A model generated the notes under the pieces. The model was not told the origin of the DNA. It did not search any database and worked only from the letters and a program-made list of their open reading frames with translations. A stretch of 64,000 nucleotides of DNA from Mytilinidion resinicola (lineage: Eukaryota; Ascomycota; Dothideomycetes; Mytilinidiales; Mytilinidiaceae). The translations under genes were made by a program, and so were the position numbers. Positions within the stretch are counted from its first letter, which is position 1. Every line of letters begins with the position of its first letter. The DNA is taken from the NCBI RefSeq assembly GCF_010093595.1, contig NW_022985439.1, forward strand, positions 1,345,822 to 1,409,821, in the 5' to 3' direction. Of the stretch, positions 35,627 through 47,365 are shown piece after piece.

Positions 35627-37129
35627 GATTGTCTGGCGGATTGAGTGTAGAGTAGATAGTGAGGAGTAGAGAATTGGAGGTTCGAGGTTGAAGGGCGTTT
35701 TTTTGAGCATGAAGAAGTAGAGATCGTGAGAGCATATCAAATCTAGGAAGGAACAAATGCAGCCGAGGCGTGACGTATCAGAGGGCGTCACAGCTGTACA
35801 AATCGTTTTAGCCGTCGTCGTAATTACAGACCTACACGCACTTGAAAGCGAAAACGGGATGGTCATTCACTGCCAAACGCCCCAAACAGTCAATATTTCT
35901 GAGCGCGAGCAATTTTGGGCAACAGTTGCTATCGATAGAAGAAATATTTCAAGGGTGTCTGACATCGTGATCTGGTCGTCTGCATAACCGACACCGAAGC
36001 AGGTCGCTTGCGCTGAGTGAACATGGTTAGATGACCAACCGAAGCTTTTATACGCCCTCGCGTCGATACCCTGGCTCATGGCATGGATCGGGAGTTGGGT
36101 GGCGCTTAATTGGTACCACGTGCCACGTTCTTTTTTGAGACTAGGAAAATAATCCAGACCTAGTAGCACTACTTTTAATGTTAAGGCCAATGCATTTGAG
36201 GCACACATTGCCGTTTGACAGAATTGCATGAATTCGGGGTTTGCGCCAGCGTCCCTCTAGTCCGAATGGCGTTAACGGGTGGCTTGGGTCACGCGATTTC
36301 GAGATCGGCTGGTGCGAGATCGTGCCTGTCGGTGTATTTAGCGGGAGGAATTCGGGGCGTTGACAGGAGAACTCCACCAGATCGGCGGTGTGGTGGAGCT
36401 TGGCATGACGGAGAACAGGAGAAGATTACAGCGACGGCTTGGCAGAGCGGAAAGATGTACATGATAGTGCTGACAGTGACCGTTTGTGGGTTTCATGAGA
36501 GCAGATGGGGTGATTCTTGAAACGGGCCGGTGTGGAGAATGATGCTTGCTTTATTAATGGCGATAAAGGGAGACGTCTTTTGATACACCTATGAGGTAAT
36601 TCTGTATAGCCTCGTCACCGGCAGTGTCTGCGTAAGAGGTAGAAATGTCTTTGTGATATCCTCCGAAATGCCATTACTCAAGTCAATCAGCCCAAAATTA
36701 TCAGAATCCTTAACCCCAGCGATTTGCTCAAGAAATACATGGATGAAACACGGCAACCCTGAAAAGGGAAAAGTAGGTATATGATGAGAGCGGTGACAAT
36801 AAGAAAATCAAAGAAACACGCAGAACAAAGACCGGTGGCAAGTACATTAGGTTCCACCATCAACCCGTCTATCGATCCATGCCACAACAACGGATTCTTC
36901 GTAGCTCGCCTCCCGGATCGTCATATGAGGAGGATGAATAGTAACGTAATGAAAAGGTATCTCTCGCATGATGATGCTCTCACAGCGCTGAAATCATGTG
37001 CCCGGTAATTCCCAGTTCCCGACCCGTCAATAGTCCGGCTCTCCAAAAGACAACTCCAACAGCAGCCACATGGTGTCCCACCATCTTGCCAGAATAGAAT
37101 CAAGCGAAAGAATGAGCATGGTACGGGGC
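35627..37129. other. gene-free stretch of 1.5 kb
   Basis: No domain-bearing frame. Upstream flank of the SRPBCC gene and 3' flank of the next small gene. Confidence 0.4.
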
Positions 37130-37649
37130 CTATGCGCTGACCTTCTTCTCGTCCATCAGATCGGAGCTCTCCGCCTTGCGGTGCTTTTGCACGAAGACGG
37201 CATCCTGGCCGGTCATGCGCCGACCGAGGGCGCGTTCTAATTTTGCACCTAGAGCCAGCTTGCTCATGTCCTCGTTTTTCTTCGGGGTCACGACGTAGCG
37301 CTGTTGTTGGAGGCGCTTGTCCTCGAGGCGCTCAAAGCCGGCGTTCCACGACTTGATGTCATGTGCACGGGGGTCGCCGCCAGTTGACGAGGCGTTTGAG
37401 AGATGCGAGGGCGCAATTGAAGGTGTGAGAGTAGGAGTAGCGGAGTAGGTGGATAGGCGGGTGCTGGCGCGGTAGTTGGAGGACTGTGGACTGTTAGGTG
37501 GGTGTCATAAGAGGCGAGAGCATCAAAGGATTAAACGGCCACACAGCCTCAACAGCGTCCGGCGGGGTTGCATCGGGCACGCAGAGCGCGTGCAGAGGGG
37601 AGCTCACGTTGGCGAGGATTGGCCTCGAGGATTCCAGAGAGTTCGTCAT
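37130..37649 (-). CDS. small two-exon protein of unknown function
   Basis: Exon 1 (37649-37608) encodes MTNSLESSRPILAN; a GTGAGC donor and CACAG acceptor join it, in phase 0, to exon 2 (37483-37130), for 131 residues. Exon 2 begins Ser/Thr-rich and ends in a highly charged helical segment with SWNAGFERLEDKRLQQQ, RYVVTPKKNEDMSKLALG and LERALGRRMTGQDAVF. That segment is clearly under coding constraint by look (regular amphipathic pattern, charged residues) but I do not recognise the family. No signal peptide or membrane segment. It may be a small cytosolic or nuclear protein. The GC-rich DNA upstream is probably its promoter. Confidence 0.65.
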
Positions 37650-40203
37650 GCTGCCGGCTGAAGGGTGCAGCAGGCTGTGGTTGAGAGGATCGGCGTGGAG
37701 TAGTGCTGCGATGCGGTATATGCAGACGAGGTGTGGCAGGTGGTGATGTCGGCAGATGCGCTGTTGACGGCGGGTATATGCAGAGGGTGGAGGAGTGTGG
37801 GTTCCCTCAGGGCAGCGAGACAGCGTCAGGATCAGCCAGGTCGGGGGCGTCGTGCGTTTCGCGTTTCACAGGACGGCTCGCGGTTCGATCAGCAAGGGGC
37901 CGATCTTGTCTGCTTTGGCGGTGCAGGGTGCGGAGGTGCCGGCGTGCGTGAGCGGATTGGAGCGACAAGCGTCGTGAAGAGGGCGCGGCCAGGTTGAAGG
38001 GTGCAAGACAGCTGGGACCTGGCTGGGGATGGTGTTGAGGACGGCGGTGCGCTCCACGTGGGCCTTCACTTCCGTCCCTTCTGGAACTGCGCCTGCTCTT
38101 CGCTCCGGCGCTTTCTCCTGGGCGAGCGGGGCACACCTGGACAGAGTTTTTCTGAAACAGCGGCCGCCTGCCGCTGACTGGACGACGACAGGACGCTCCA
38201 CCCGCCCCGTCTGTGCCGACATATCTCTGCGCCCAGCAGGCACGGCGTGATTCGCAGGCTTCCTGGCTGCCACGGGCTGCCACGTTCTGCCAGGTGGGCG
38301 GCCCGCGGTGGGCCTTTGTTGGGTATCCGACCTGCCCAGCTGCAGCTCAGCGCCGCCCACCTTCGCCACCTTCACCACCCAGGCAGCCCAGGGTCCGCTG
38401 GGCACAAAGTGGCAGGCAGTTCAACACCGCCTGAGGGGGCCCGGAGAGCTATCAGGCTTGCCAGAACTGGCACTCTACAAACAACAACAACATACCGGAG
38501 GACCGCAGGCGATGCTAAGCAAGTGTGCACAAGCACAGAAATAGTGTGTACCTCAAGGACAGGACGTTCGAAATCAGGACCACGGAATCGTGGAATGCCA
38601 CTTCTTGGTCAAGGGCGCCTGTCCCTCCACTCGCACACGAGGCCCTCCGGGATTGAGTCCAGAATCAAGCCCAGGATTGCTGTTGTCCCCTCTTGTCCAC
38701 CACTCAGCGTCCAAGGGTTGACAGGCCCAAACAATCCCACGCCGAACTCCCCTCCGCCACCTTGTCAGACCGACCTGAACCTCTACCGCGAACCGACCTC
38801 GTTCTCACCAACCGCAATTGAGAGACAGGCCCGCCTGCATCACAGCCGACTGCCCACCTGATGTGCCGCGAGCGCACCTTCGCCTCGGTACCTGTCGCGT
38901 CTCCGGTAGCACCCGTCTTTGCCAGTCTCAGAGCATCGGTGCCGGTCCAGCCCGTTGACTCGTGTGTTTCATTTCCTAGAGCGTCGCAATCAGCCTCGTA
39001 CGCAATGAAAGACCTCATCCAATCTTCAATCACGGAGCCTCTCAAGAACGGCATCAAGGAGCGGTCATCTATCTTCTAGCCGCTGGATTGCCTCAGGGAT
39101 GGTGCCGTTTTTCATCATCATCATATCCCCGATGCCTGTTTACTGGTAGCCGACCTTGCCGATGCTCAACCCATGCGGCTCTCACCGCCTTTGATGGGCG
39201 ACTACAGAGCTTGAGCGATCCGCGTGGGAATTCGTAAACTGACAACACCCTCGGAGGTAATTCCCGAATTTATGCTGTGATCAGGTTGTAGTCTGTACAC
39301 TGTTCTGGCACCGCCTGAGGTCCTTCAAACGGCTTTCAGGAATCTAGGCAAGATGTAAGTCAGCTGTTTTGAATAGCCTGATACAGCTTTAAGCCATCTT
39401 CGACAGCGGCAGAGAGATGGAATCAGGTTGGACGTGACTCTTCTCTGGTGGTATATCCCCATACCCTTTGTTGATACATATAACCGGTCTCAGTCTCATG
39501 AATTCGAGATATCAGCCCCTACCATGTCTTAGCCAGTCAAAACACTGGTCTTGCATCTGCTCCGGATTTCTAGAAATGCGGTGAAGTCCTACAAGCAGTG
39601 GCAGAAAAATGTAGACAGATTAAAGACAGGGCATTTTAGGTTCTGTTTTGGCGGAACCTCAACGGGGTTGAGAATATCGATTGAGTACGATTTTTCCCAC
39701 TCTTTAGACTAAGGATCCAGCCCCAGTAGGTCATTGTTAGGGGAGGGATCTTTAAGTGGCTAAAATGGACGCAAACTATCTGGCTGCGTAAAATGGTGTG
39801 CTGTTTGAGTTAGTTGGCGGCTTTGGGATTATAATCAATATGTAGGCTTAGTGAGAGGACTGATTTCACGGAACGCCCGACTCACCTCAATCACACAGAC
39901 CCACCTCTCTTGGCTCCATATATCGCAGCTGGTATAGAGATAGCGTCATCTGTATCACTGGGACAAAAATCTCCTTCCGACTTTGTAACACTGCTTATGG
40001 TGTGCCACATACCAACTAGAAAGCTGGAGCAGCAGGTGGCAAGTCCGACCAAATCGTCTTTGAATTTCCAAAAGTTCGTTGAAGTCCTTGAAGCGGCGCC
40101 ATAGAGCTGTAAGGGAACTCTCGTCCTCATAATATTCTAAGCCGGAGGTGGGAGCAATACGCCGGCCACTTTGGCTGCATCGTTACTTCCACAATCAAGC
40201 GGA
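37650..40203. other. long stretch without a firm gene (2.5 kb)
   Basis: 37650-38480 is notably GC-rich with many open frames in both directions that share no domain; 38480-39080 is balanced; 39090-40160 is AT-richer with no coding signs. A gene in the GC-rich part cannot be excluded, but none can be supported. Confidence 0.4.
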
Positions 40204-41675
40204 ATGCCAGTCATGTCCAACTTGTCCCGTCCAGAAACCTTATCAAATCCACATGAAACGAATCTACTCATAAGACACCTATTTGCAACCCTGATTATTC
40301 GTACTGTATCCCACTGTCTAGACCTACACCTTTATTCCAGTGAGAGGCGACGTGATAGCAAGTCGTTGAGGAGAAACACCCTCTGGCGAAGCGTCGACAC
40401 CAAACCCCTTACGCACCATCGAGAAAGACTGGAAGAACTCACGGGGGCATTGATGGAGCATCTAGAGGCGTTCAAATCCATATCAAGACTGAAGCCGTAC
40501 CGCGAGACAGTCGAGGTTCTTCGTCTTCTCAATGAAAAACAACGCGTGGGAATCCAATCTACGCCTCAGGGCAACTGCCGAATCACGAAGCTGCCAACTG
40601 AGCTACTACAACAAATTCACTCGTATCTTGCACCATCCTCAGCTGCTGCATTTGCCCTAACTGCGCGTGCTCTTAGGTCCGATTTATCGAAGAACAAGAG
40701 CTAACAATACCACAGTGCTACTCAATTGCGACCATTGTCGGTACGGAGTCATGGTCGAGCCTCGAGGAAGATGTCAAGAAAACAGCGCGGTGTAACTTTG
40801 GGCGGGCCATGGAGAGAGGCACTGTAGACGGCCTATTCTGTTACCACTGCGAAAGGATACACCGCCTGGTCAAACTTGATCCGGGCCAGCTCCGAGATCA
40901 CTACACACTGTGCAAGCTGAAACAATTAAGCATCCAGGACCCAGCAGCGGCGAATCAATACCTCAGAGTTATGATGGAGCGCATGGGCTTGTCATGCAAT
41001 CACATCCTCCGCATGCCTCAATGGGACGCCTACTGGAAACACCTATCTCAGACCCGGCTTGTTATTAACCCGCTCTTCTCGCCACAAAAATCGACCCAGC
41101 TCTTGCCTTGCATGCCGCTTGAGATGCGCTCTGGGGCATATGTCATACGGCCCGTATCGATTCCACAATCTGTCCCACCAGCCCGACCTCTTCAGTTCTA
41201 CGAAATTCATCGAGTGACCCGTCCACAAGAGAGGTTTCCGCGGGCGCCAACGGACATCAGGGAGTCATCACGGCCGTTGAGGTTGCAGCCGCACAGTCGC
41301 TCTGACAGCAGCGACGCATCAAGTATCCATAGCCACGACTTCTCAGAACGCCATCACCGTGGAAGGAGAGTGATTGCGAGTCTCAAAGGCTTCAAGCAAT
41401 TCACAACCCGGCGGAGACCAGAGAAAGCATCTGCTTCGGAGTCGCACGAGGTATCCCCCGATGCTCGCGGCACCATACTCAAGGAGTTCTGTCTCCTAAG
41501 AAACTCATCCCGACTGGAGGACAGAACGAAAGATATGAGAGTGATGAGGGATATTATGTGGTTCCGAGAACGGAAAGCGTGGCAGGCGGCAGAAAGATAT
41601 AGCACTGATGCTTGGAGCTCTGATGGCGCGGGTCTGCCATCTCGAGGGCCGCCGTGGTTCATTCTCACACTATAA
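40204..41675 (+). CDS. F-box protein, frame break or unresolved intron near 40680
   Basis: The first part (40204 to about 40676) ends with an F-box: CRITKLPTELLQQIHSYLAP then SSAAAFALTARAL. The second part runs in another frame to 41675, entering with CYSIATIVGTESWSSLEEDV at 40716 and continuing with FCYHCERIHRL, the Cys-pair segment usual after fungal F-boxes, then a basic Ser-rich tail. A CTAAC branch and CACAG acceptor end at 40715, but the only nearby donor-like GT (40677) gives a 39-base intron in the wrong phase. So there is either a one-base frameshift or an intron I have not resolved. F-box proteins recruit substrates to SCF ubiquitin ligases; the target is unknown. Confidence 0.6.
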
Positions 41676-41803
41676 CCTACCGCTCTTACCCAGGGGTGGG
41701 AGTTCAGGGGGTTTTCAGGCCTCCATTGCTTCCTAAACGTTGATGCCTTGGGATCGCACACTTCGCTTCGCTTCTCTTCTCTTCTCTTCAATTCCTAGGT
41801 TGG

Positions 41804-42940
41804 CTATATAAACGTCCTTAGGAACTCTCCTAATGCCATTATCGCCATTGCTTGGCCGTATGGCATACTTGTCAGCTTGATATCTTTATAATGCTGCAGT
41901 GTCGACCCCATTGCCGTACCGAAGCTGACATCCAAGAGCTCTCCATCTTTATTCACCTTTCCCAGGACCGCTTTCACTGCTTTGACTGCCACCTCCTCAA
42001 ATTCCTTCCCGATATACCGCTTCCTTACAGCCTTTAACATCCCGTACACAAACCCCGCTGTCGCCGACGCCTCTTCATAGCTGCCCTCGCTCTCCGGGAC
42101 ATCCAATAGCGTCCGCCACATGCCACTATCTGCCTGCAGCCTCTTCAACGCCTGACACTGCGCCGTCAGCACATCAACTAACCACACCCTCATCGGATCC
42201 CCCTCCTGCATCTCCAACATCTCAATAAAATCCGGAATCGCAATCGTCAACCAACTATTCCCCCTCGCCCACCTCGCCCGCGCAAAATTATGCCCCAACC
42301 TCAAACCGCCCCGGTCCCCGTCCTCGAACTTCCACCCATGAAAGAACAACCCCGTCTCCGTGTCAAACAGGTACTGCACATGCAGCAAAAACTGCCGTCG
42401 CGCCTCCTCCACATACCGCGGCCGCCTCAGCACCAGCCCAATCTTCGCCAGCGGCAGCACCGCCATCATGAGCGTGTCACCCCACAGCTCGTTCCGGTTC
42501 TCGGCCTCGTACGTGCTGTGCTGCATACCGCCGAAGCGCGTCCGCGGCAGCGCGTCCATAGCCCACGCAGCCCACGCGTCGAGCCACGGCTCATACTCAC
42601 GCTGCTTACAGTCCTCGTACAGGTACGCGAGCGTGAGCATGGGGGCCATGGTGTTGATGTTCTTGGTGGTGCCTTTGGCGAGCTGGGAGGTGAACCAGGC
42701 TTGGATGGTGGCGAGGGTGGTGGGGCTGCCGCTCAGGGCGTGGTACTGCCACAGGCCGTAGAGGCCGATGCCGTGCGTCCATTCCCAGTCGTGCCAGCCT
42801 TTTGTGTCGATGGTGCGGCCGTCCGCGAGGTGCTGCAGGAAGGCGCCCGAGGGGTCGGAGAGGTGGACGAGGTTGTGGGTTAGGAGGGCGATTGTGGAGT
42901 GGATGGTGGTGGGGGAGGGGGGAGGGGGTTGGAGGGACAT
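41804..42940 (-). CDS. GH105 unsaturated rhamnogalacturonyl/glucuronyl hydrolase
   Basis: Single-exon gene of 378 residues, the normal size for the family (Bacillus YteR/YesR type). It removes the unsaturated uronic acid left on pectin oligosaccharides by lyases. Landmarks are HDWEWTHGIGLYGLWQYH, NINTMAPMLTLAYLYEDC, NELWGDTLMMAVLPLAK with the probable catalytic aspartate, HNFARARWARGNSWLTIAI and TSMPYGQAMAIMALGEF, across an (alpha/alpha)6 barrel. No signal peptide, so it acts inside the cell on imported oligosaccharides, as known for the family. A GGATGG microsatellite lies upstream at 43061-43090. The start is the first ATG after a poly-T/C leader. Confidence 0.9.
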   Translation of the reverse strand: MSLQPPPPSPTTIHSTIALLTHNLVHLSDPSGAFLQHLADGRTIDTKGWHDWEWTHGIGLYGLWQYHALSGSPTTLATIQAWFTSQLAKGTTKNINTMAPMLTLAYLYEDCKQREYEPWLDAWAAWAMDALPRTRFGGMQHSTYEAENRNELWGDTLMMAVLPLAKIGLVLRRPRYVEEARRQFLLHVQYLFDTETGLFFHGWKFEDGDRGGLRLGHNFARARWARGNSWLTIAIPDFIEMLEMQEGDPMRVWLVDVLTAQCQALKRLQADSGMWRTLLDVPESEGSYEEASATAGFVYGMLKAVRKRYIGKEFEEVAVKAVKAVLGKVNKDGELLDVSFGTAMGSTLQHYKDIKLTSMPYGQAMAIMALGEFLRTFI

Positions 42941-43060
42941 TTTTTTTCTTCTTTCCTTTTTTTATTTTTATTTTTTTTTGGGGGGAGGGGCCGAAGTGAG
43001 AGATGGGTAAGGAAAGTTTGAGGTTGAAATGGATTCTGCTATGGTGTGGTTCTCTCGGTA

Positions 43061-43090
43061 TGGATGGAGATGGATGGGATGGATGGGATG
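43061..43090. repeat. GGATGG microsatellite
   Basis: About 30 bases of imperfect TGGATGGGA-type repeats, about 120 bases upstream of the GH105 start. Confidence 0.8.
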
Positions 43091-43751
43091 AAAGAGAGCG
43101 GGACCGAGTCAAATTTCACTAACTTCACTCTATCGGTAATGCTTGAAGCATCTAAACACTAAAGATCCGGATATAGGTACTGACACGTGAGTGTATTTAT
43201 TAACATTTGAGCACTTCACAAGAAGTTGCTGTCTCGGGCCCCTTTTGGCCGATCTGCCGAAACAGCCGGCCCGCGAGTCACTCATCTTATCTCTAGCTCT
43301 TCCCCGCCTACTACTATTTCTTGGCTAAACAATTTGCGGGGACTAGAGCGAATGCACGCCACTAACCAAAGCTTCGTTTGTGAATGGATAATTGATGGAT
43401 ATGCAATGCTAACCTAGCGAATCTGTCTCCGAGAGCACTACAGTAGGTGGAGTGGAGCGAGGTTAAGGTAATGCATGAGATGTGGGGAGAGTATAATGCG
43501 GGATACGTGGTAGGTATTCCTACAGTCTCTCTATCAATGTATCAATATTGTTTGCATTCCCAGGTCCTTTGGTCACGAAAATGGGCAATCAGGAGCTTGG
43601 TCATGACGCTGTCGTCCCCTCGGGCACTCCGCCTCGAGAAAAAGCGGACATGAAGAGTCAGGGAATGGGCAGATATCTCCCAGATCGAGAGGGTCACGTC
43701 AACGGGGGACATGGTCAAAGATCATATAACTACGACCGTGTAGATGCTGGG

Positions 43752-43915
43752 GTAGCCTTGCGAGTTTACTAGTTGTCCAGAATGCCGAACTTCTCTCTCC
43801 TTCGGAATGCTGAAAATACTATGAAGTTCCTCATGCAGCGGTGAACGGGTGTACGGATTCCTATGATGAGGCATTGTATATCTTCTGCGTATTGAGACGA
43901 GTTCTTACACGTGGT
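43752..43915 (+). repeat. dispersed degenerate repeat, copy B
   Basis: Partner of copy A at 19728-19885, same orientation. This copy shows more A/T at variable sites and stop codons in every frame. No open coding trace remains. Confidence 0.65.
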
Positions 43916-45242
43916 CTTATAGAAAAGACCAATTCGAAGTAAACCCTCATCTCTATGGTGGCCTGGCTCATAACTATTTGATAATCGAGTAGATGGACAA
44001 TGGTGAGGACCCCTGAAAGATTCCAACTTAAAAAAAGTAACCACTGGGCTCTTAATCATATGGTGAAACCTGTGCCCATTTCACATTCCTAATGCCTTAT
44101 CCCTCGAAGTCACCGTCGAAAAAGACCTATTAAAGTACATCATCTTCGATGTGTGTATGCTTCTCTGTCACCGGGTATTGAAGCATCAGCCTCTTATTCC
44201 CGAGGCAATGCGTACCCTCCTATACTCATCGTGACATTTCGTATCTACTTTGTTCTGGTTCCATCGTGTCGTTCCATGACGTCCAGCGTCCCATGACTCG
44301 CGTACCAGACACCAACCCACTTCCCAGAGATTTCACTTACGCCCCCCAAGTATCTCTTCGCGCATCCGAGCCTGGAAAATGCCGGTAGGTGGCGGTGGAG
44401 GCAACATGGAGCAGGCAAATGCCTACGACAAATGAGTGCCCCCCAATGTAGAGTGACACATAGTGGATTCGGTGCGTGAGTCTCTTCTCGCACCATGACC
44501 TCAAGAGTACTACTGATACGAGAGTTGTGGAGGAACGAACGAGCAGTCTGCTGGTTACAACCTGACAGTGACGTGAAGTCGGGCCGAATCAAGAAAAGAT
44601 CGGATATCTCGAACCGCATCACGTGGCCAGGTACAGAGTTGAGAAGGTGTCGCAATCGAATTACACCAGGAAACTGGCCTTTCACCTCACTTATCGATAT
44701 CTCACCTGACGGCACGGGGCTTGGGGCGCTTGGGCGATCGACACCACGTCCCGACGTAACCTAAACCCACGGATAAAACTCCGCTAAACCACGATGCTTC
44801 TGACTGGTGCGTTTTCTTCTGCTGTATCGGGGTTACACAACCGCTATCTCGGCCCTCGAAGGCCCCTTGGCCAATGAGTTAGGTCGCAGGGACTGGAACT
44901 CCCCATAGAGTTCGTTTGTTCTAGCTTATCCGCCGCCTCCCCACGCGTAAGATAATCTCAATACACCCTCTGTGATAGGATTATCCTGCCTGTGAGACCC
45001 TGCCGAGATTGCCTTAGGGCTATCGCGGCCGCCAGGCTAGCTGCTAGTTCACCCCGAAGCCGTCTACGTCGAAGAACGACTCCAGCCGCGATTTGCGTTT
45101 CCCTGCAGTGAAGGATTACGCACCAGGAGTCCGGCTCCTGGGACTGCCTGCCGTGCAGCTGCGTGCAACGCTTAAAAGTCTGGGTGCCCTCTCTAGCCGT
45201 CATGGTGCCCGCTCTGTGCAACCAACACACGAATTGCCCATC

Positions 45243-47365
45243 ATGAAGTTTTTTACCAAGGACGAAGCCGCAGTAGACGAAAAGACAGCCGCGCCCACGT
45301 ATAACGGCGACGACGAAGACACTCGCGAGGCCGTCGTCGAAGATGTCGGCGGCCTCCATCGCCGCCTATCCAACCGCCAGATCCAATGGATTGCCATCGG
45401 AGGCTCAATTGGCACTGCGCTCTTCGTCAGTATCGGCTGGGGCCTCATCGAGGGTGGTCCAGGGAGCTTGTTCCTGGCCTTTGCCATATACTGCGGGTTC
45501 CTGGCCCTGGTCAACAGCTGCATGGCGGAGATGACCGTCTTCATGCCCGTCGTCGGTGGCTGGGTCCGCATGGGCTCGATGTGGGTGGACGAGGCATACG
45601 GCTTCATGGCGGGTTGGAACTTCTTTGTAAGTTCTTGAGGAATTTCTTGCAACCATGTATCGACATGACGTCGGTTGATCGGATTCGTCGAGTCCGATTC
45701 GCAGGTTTGGCCTCGCCTCGAGGCACATGAGGATGCTGACAACACCTGTAGCTCTATGAAGCTGTCTTGATCCCGTTCGAGATATCAGCGCTCAATCTAG
45801 TCTTGACATTTTGGAGAGATGATATTCCCGTTGCTGCCGTCGTCTCCGCCTGCGTCGTCCTATACGCGTACGAAACCATACCAATAAGCGCAAGCCCCAA
45901 TCATCTATCTAACTCCGTCCAGTGCCATCAATCTTCTCGCCGTGCGAGCATATGGCGAGAGCGAGTTCTGGCTGTGAGCTCTCCGTGTCTATCATTTAAT
46001 TATACACAAGACTAAACTTCCGTAGGGCCTCCGGCAAGATCATCCTGATCATCATGCTGTTTTGCTTCACTTTCGTCACTATGGTAAGCATATTTAATAA
46101 AATATTATTTGCACCACTGACAGGCCTACAGGTCGGCGGTAACCCCAAACACGATGCCTACGGATTTAGGAATTGGAACAAACCTGGCTCGTTTGCGGAG
46201 TATATTCATACCGGAGCTCTTGGGCGATTCGAAGGATTCTTGGGCGCATACTTCCAAGCTTCTTTCACGATTGTCGGTCCCGAATATGTCGCCATGGTTG
46301 CTGGAGAAGCCATATATCCCCGTGTGACCATCAAGGCAGCCTTCAAGACCATGTATTGGCGATTCGGAATCTTCTTCATTCTCGGAGCCCTTTGCGTAGG
46401 TATCATCCTGCCATACGACGACCCAACCCTGAACAACCTCCTGAATAACGTCGGAACTGGCACCGGAGCGTCTTCGCCTTACGTGATCGCGATGAAGAAT
46501 ATGGGAATCTCGGTGCTGCCTGACCTTACAAATGCCCTCATGGTCACCTCCATTTTCTCAGCCGGTAAGTCAGAACATTCTAATGATTACAGTTCCAAGA
46601 CGTCTGTCTATGTCCAATCACAAGCCACTACTTGGGTGCCTCGACGCGATTCTCAAGAAGTCATGAACTGACACCTTTCCAGGCAACTCCTACGTCTATT
46701 GCGCGACACGATCGCTCTACTCCCTTGCCATCGACGGCCATGCTCCTAGATTCCTGCGGAGGACTACTAAGAAGGGTATCCCAATCTACTGCTTCTTGGT
46801 GACCATGATTTTCCCATTTTTGGGCTTCCTCTCGGTTAGCAGTGGTGCTTCACAGGGTGTAAAATGGTATTTTATCAGCCTCCTCTCTTGAATACCTACG
46901 CTGACATCTTCAAGGCTGGCGAACATCACCCAGGCTGCTCAACTCCTCGACTACATCTTCATGTGCACCATTTACCTCTTCTTCTACCGCGCCATGAAGG
47001 CTCAAGGTTACGACCGCAACAACCTCCCCTACAAGGGCTGGGGCCAGCCCTACGTCGCCATCGCCGGCCTTATCACCATGACTGTTACGCTGTGCATCTA
47101 CGGATATGCGGTGTTCTATGCCTTCGACGTCGGAACTTTCATGACCTATTACGCCATGTGCTTCATTTGCATCGTGGCGTGGGTAGGCTTCAAGCTCATT
47201 AAGAGGTCGAAGTTCGTCAAGCCACTCGAAGCCGATCTAGTGTGGGAACGACCAGCAATTGATGCGTACGAAGCGAGCATCGACCCGCCCTTGGGACTCT
47301 GGACGGATATCTGGCAGAGCGTCACTCGCTCGAAGAAGACGAAGCAGAGCCACGCACATGAGTAG
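45243..47365 (+). CDS. amino acid permease (APC superfamily, YAT-like)
   Basis: Plasma-membrane proton-coupled amino acid transporter. Seven exons (45243-45626, 45752-45867, 45923-45973, 46026-46083, 46132-46564, 46683-46866, 46915-47365) total 1677 bases and 558 residues with about twelve membrane segments. The fungal permease signature is present: RRLSNRQIQWIAIGGSIGTA then LFVSIGWGLIEGGPGSLFLA, and later the LASGKIILIIMLFCF junction, WRFGIFFILGALCVGI, and SIFSAGNSYVYCATRSLYSL across a splice site. The cytosolic N-terminus is acidic and Thr-rich. Substrate cannot be told from sequence; the family covers general and specific permeases. Seven exons with short introns argue the gene is native. 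Confidence 0.9.

Larger units (their letters stand above)
42941..45242. other. long gene-poor stretch (2.3 kb)
   Basis: Contains the promoter of the GH105 gene, a short GGATGG microsatellite and copy B of the dispersed repeat. The minus frame 44245-44715 has no recognisable domain or splice context. The last part is the permease promoter. Confidence 0.45.

Noticed and set aside
38247..38861. 204-codon frame in the GC-rich island
   Set aside because: Arg/Pro/Ser-rich with no domain, as expected from GC-rich non-coding sequence.
44245..44715. 156-codon minus-strand frame
   Set aside because: No domain or homology signal seen; isolated in a gene-poor stretch.
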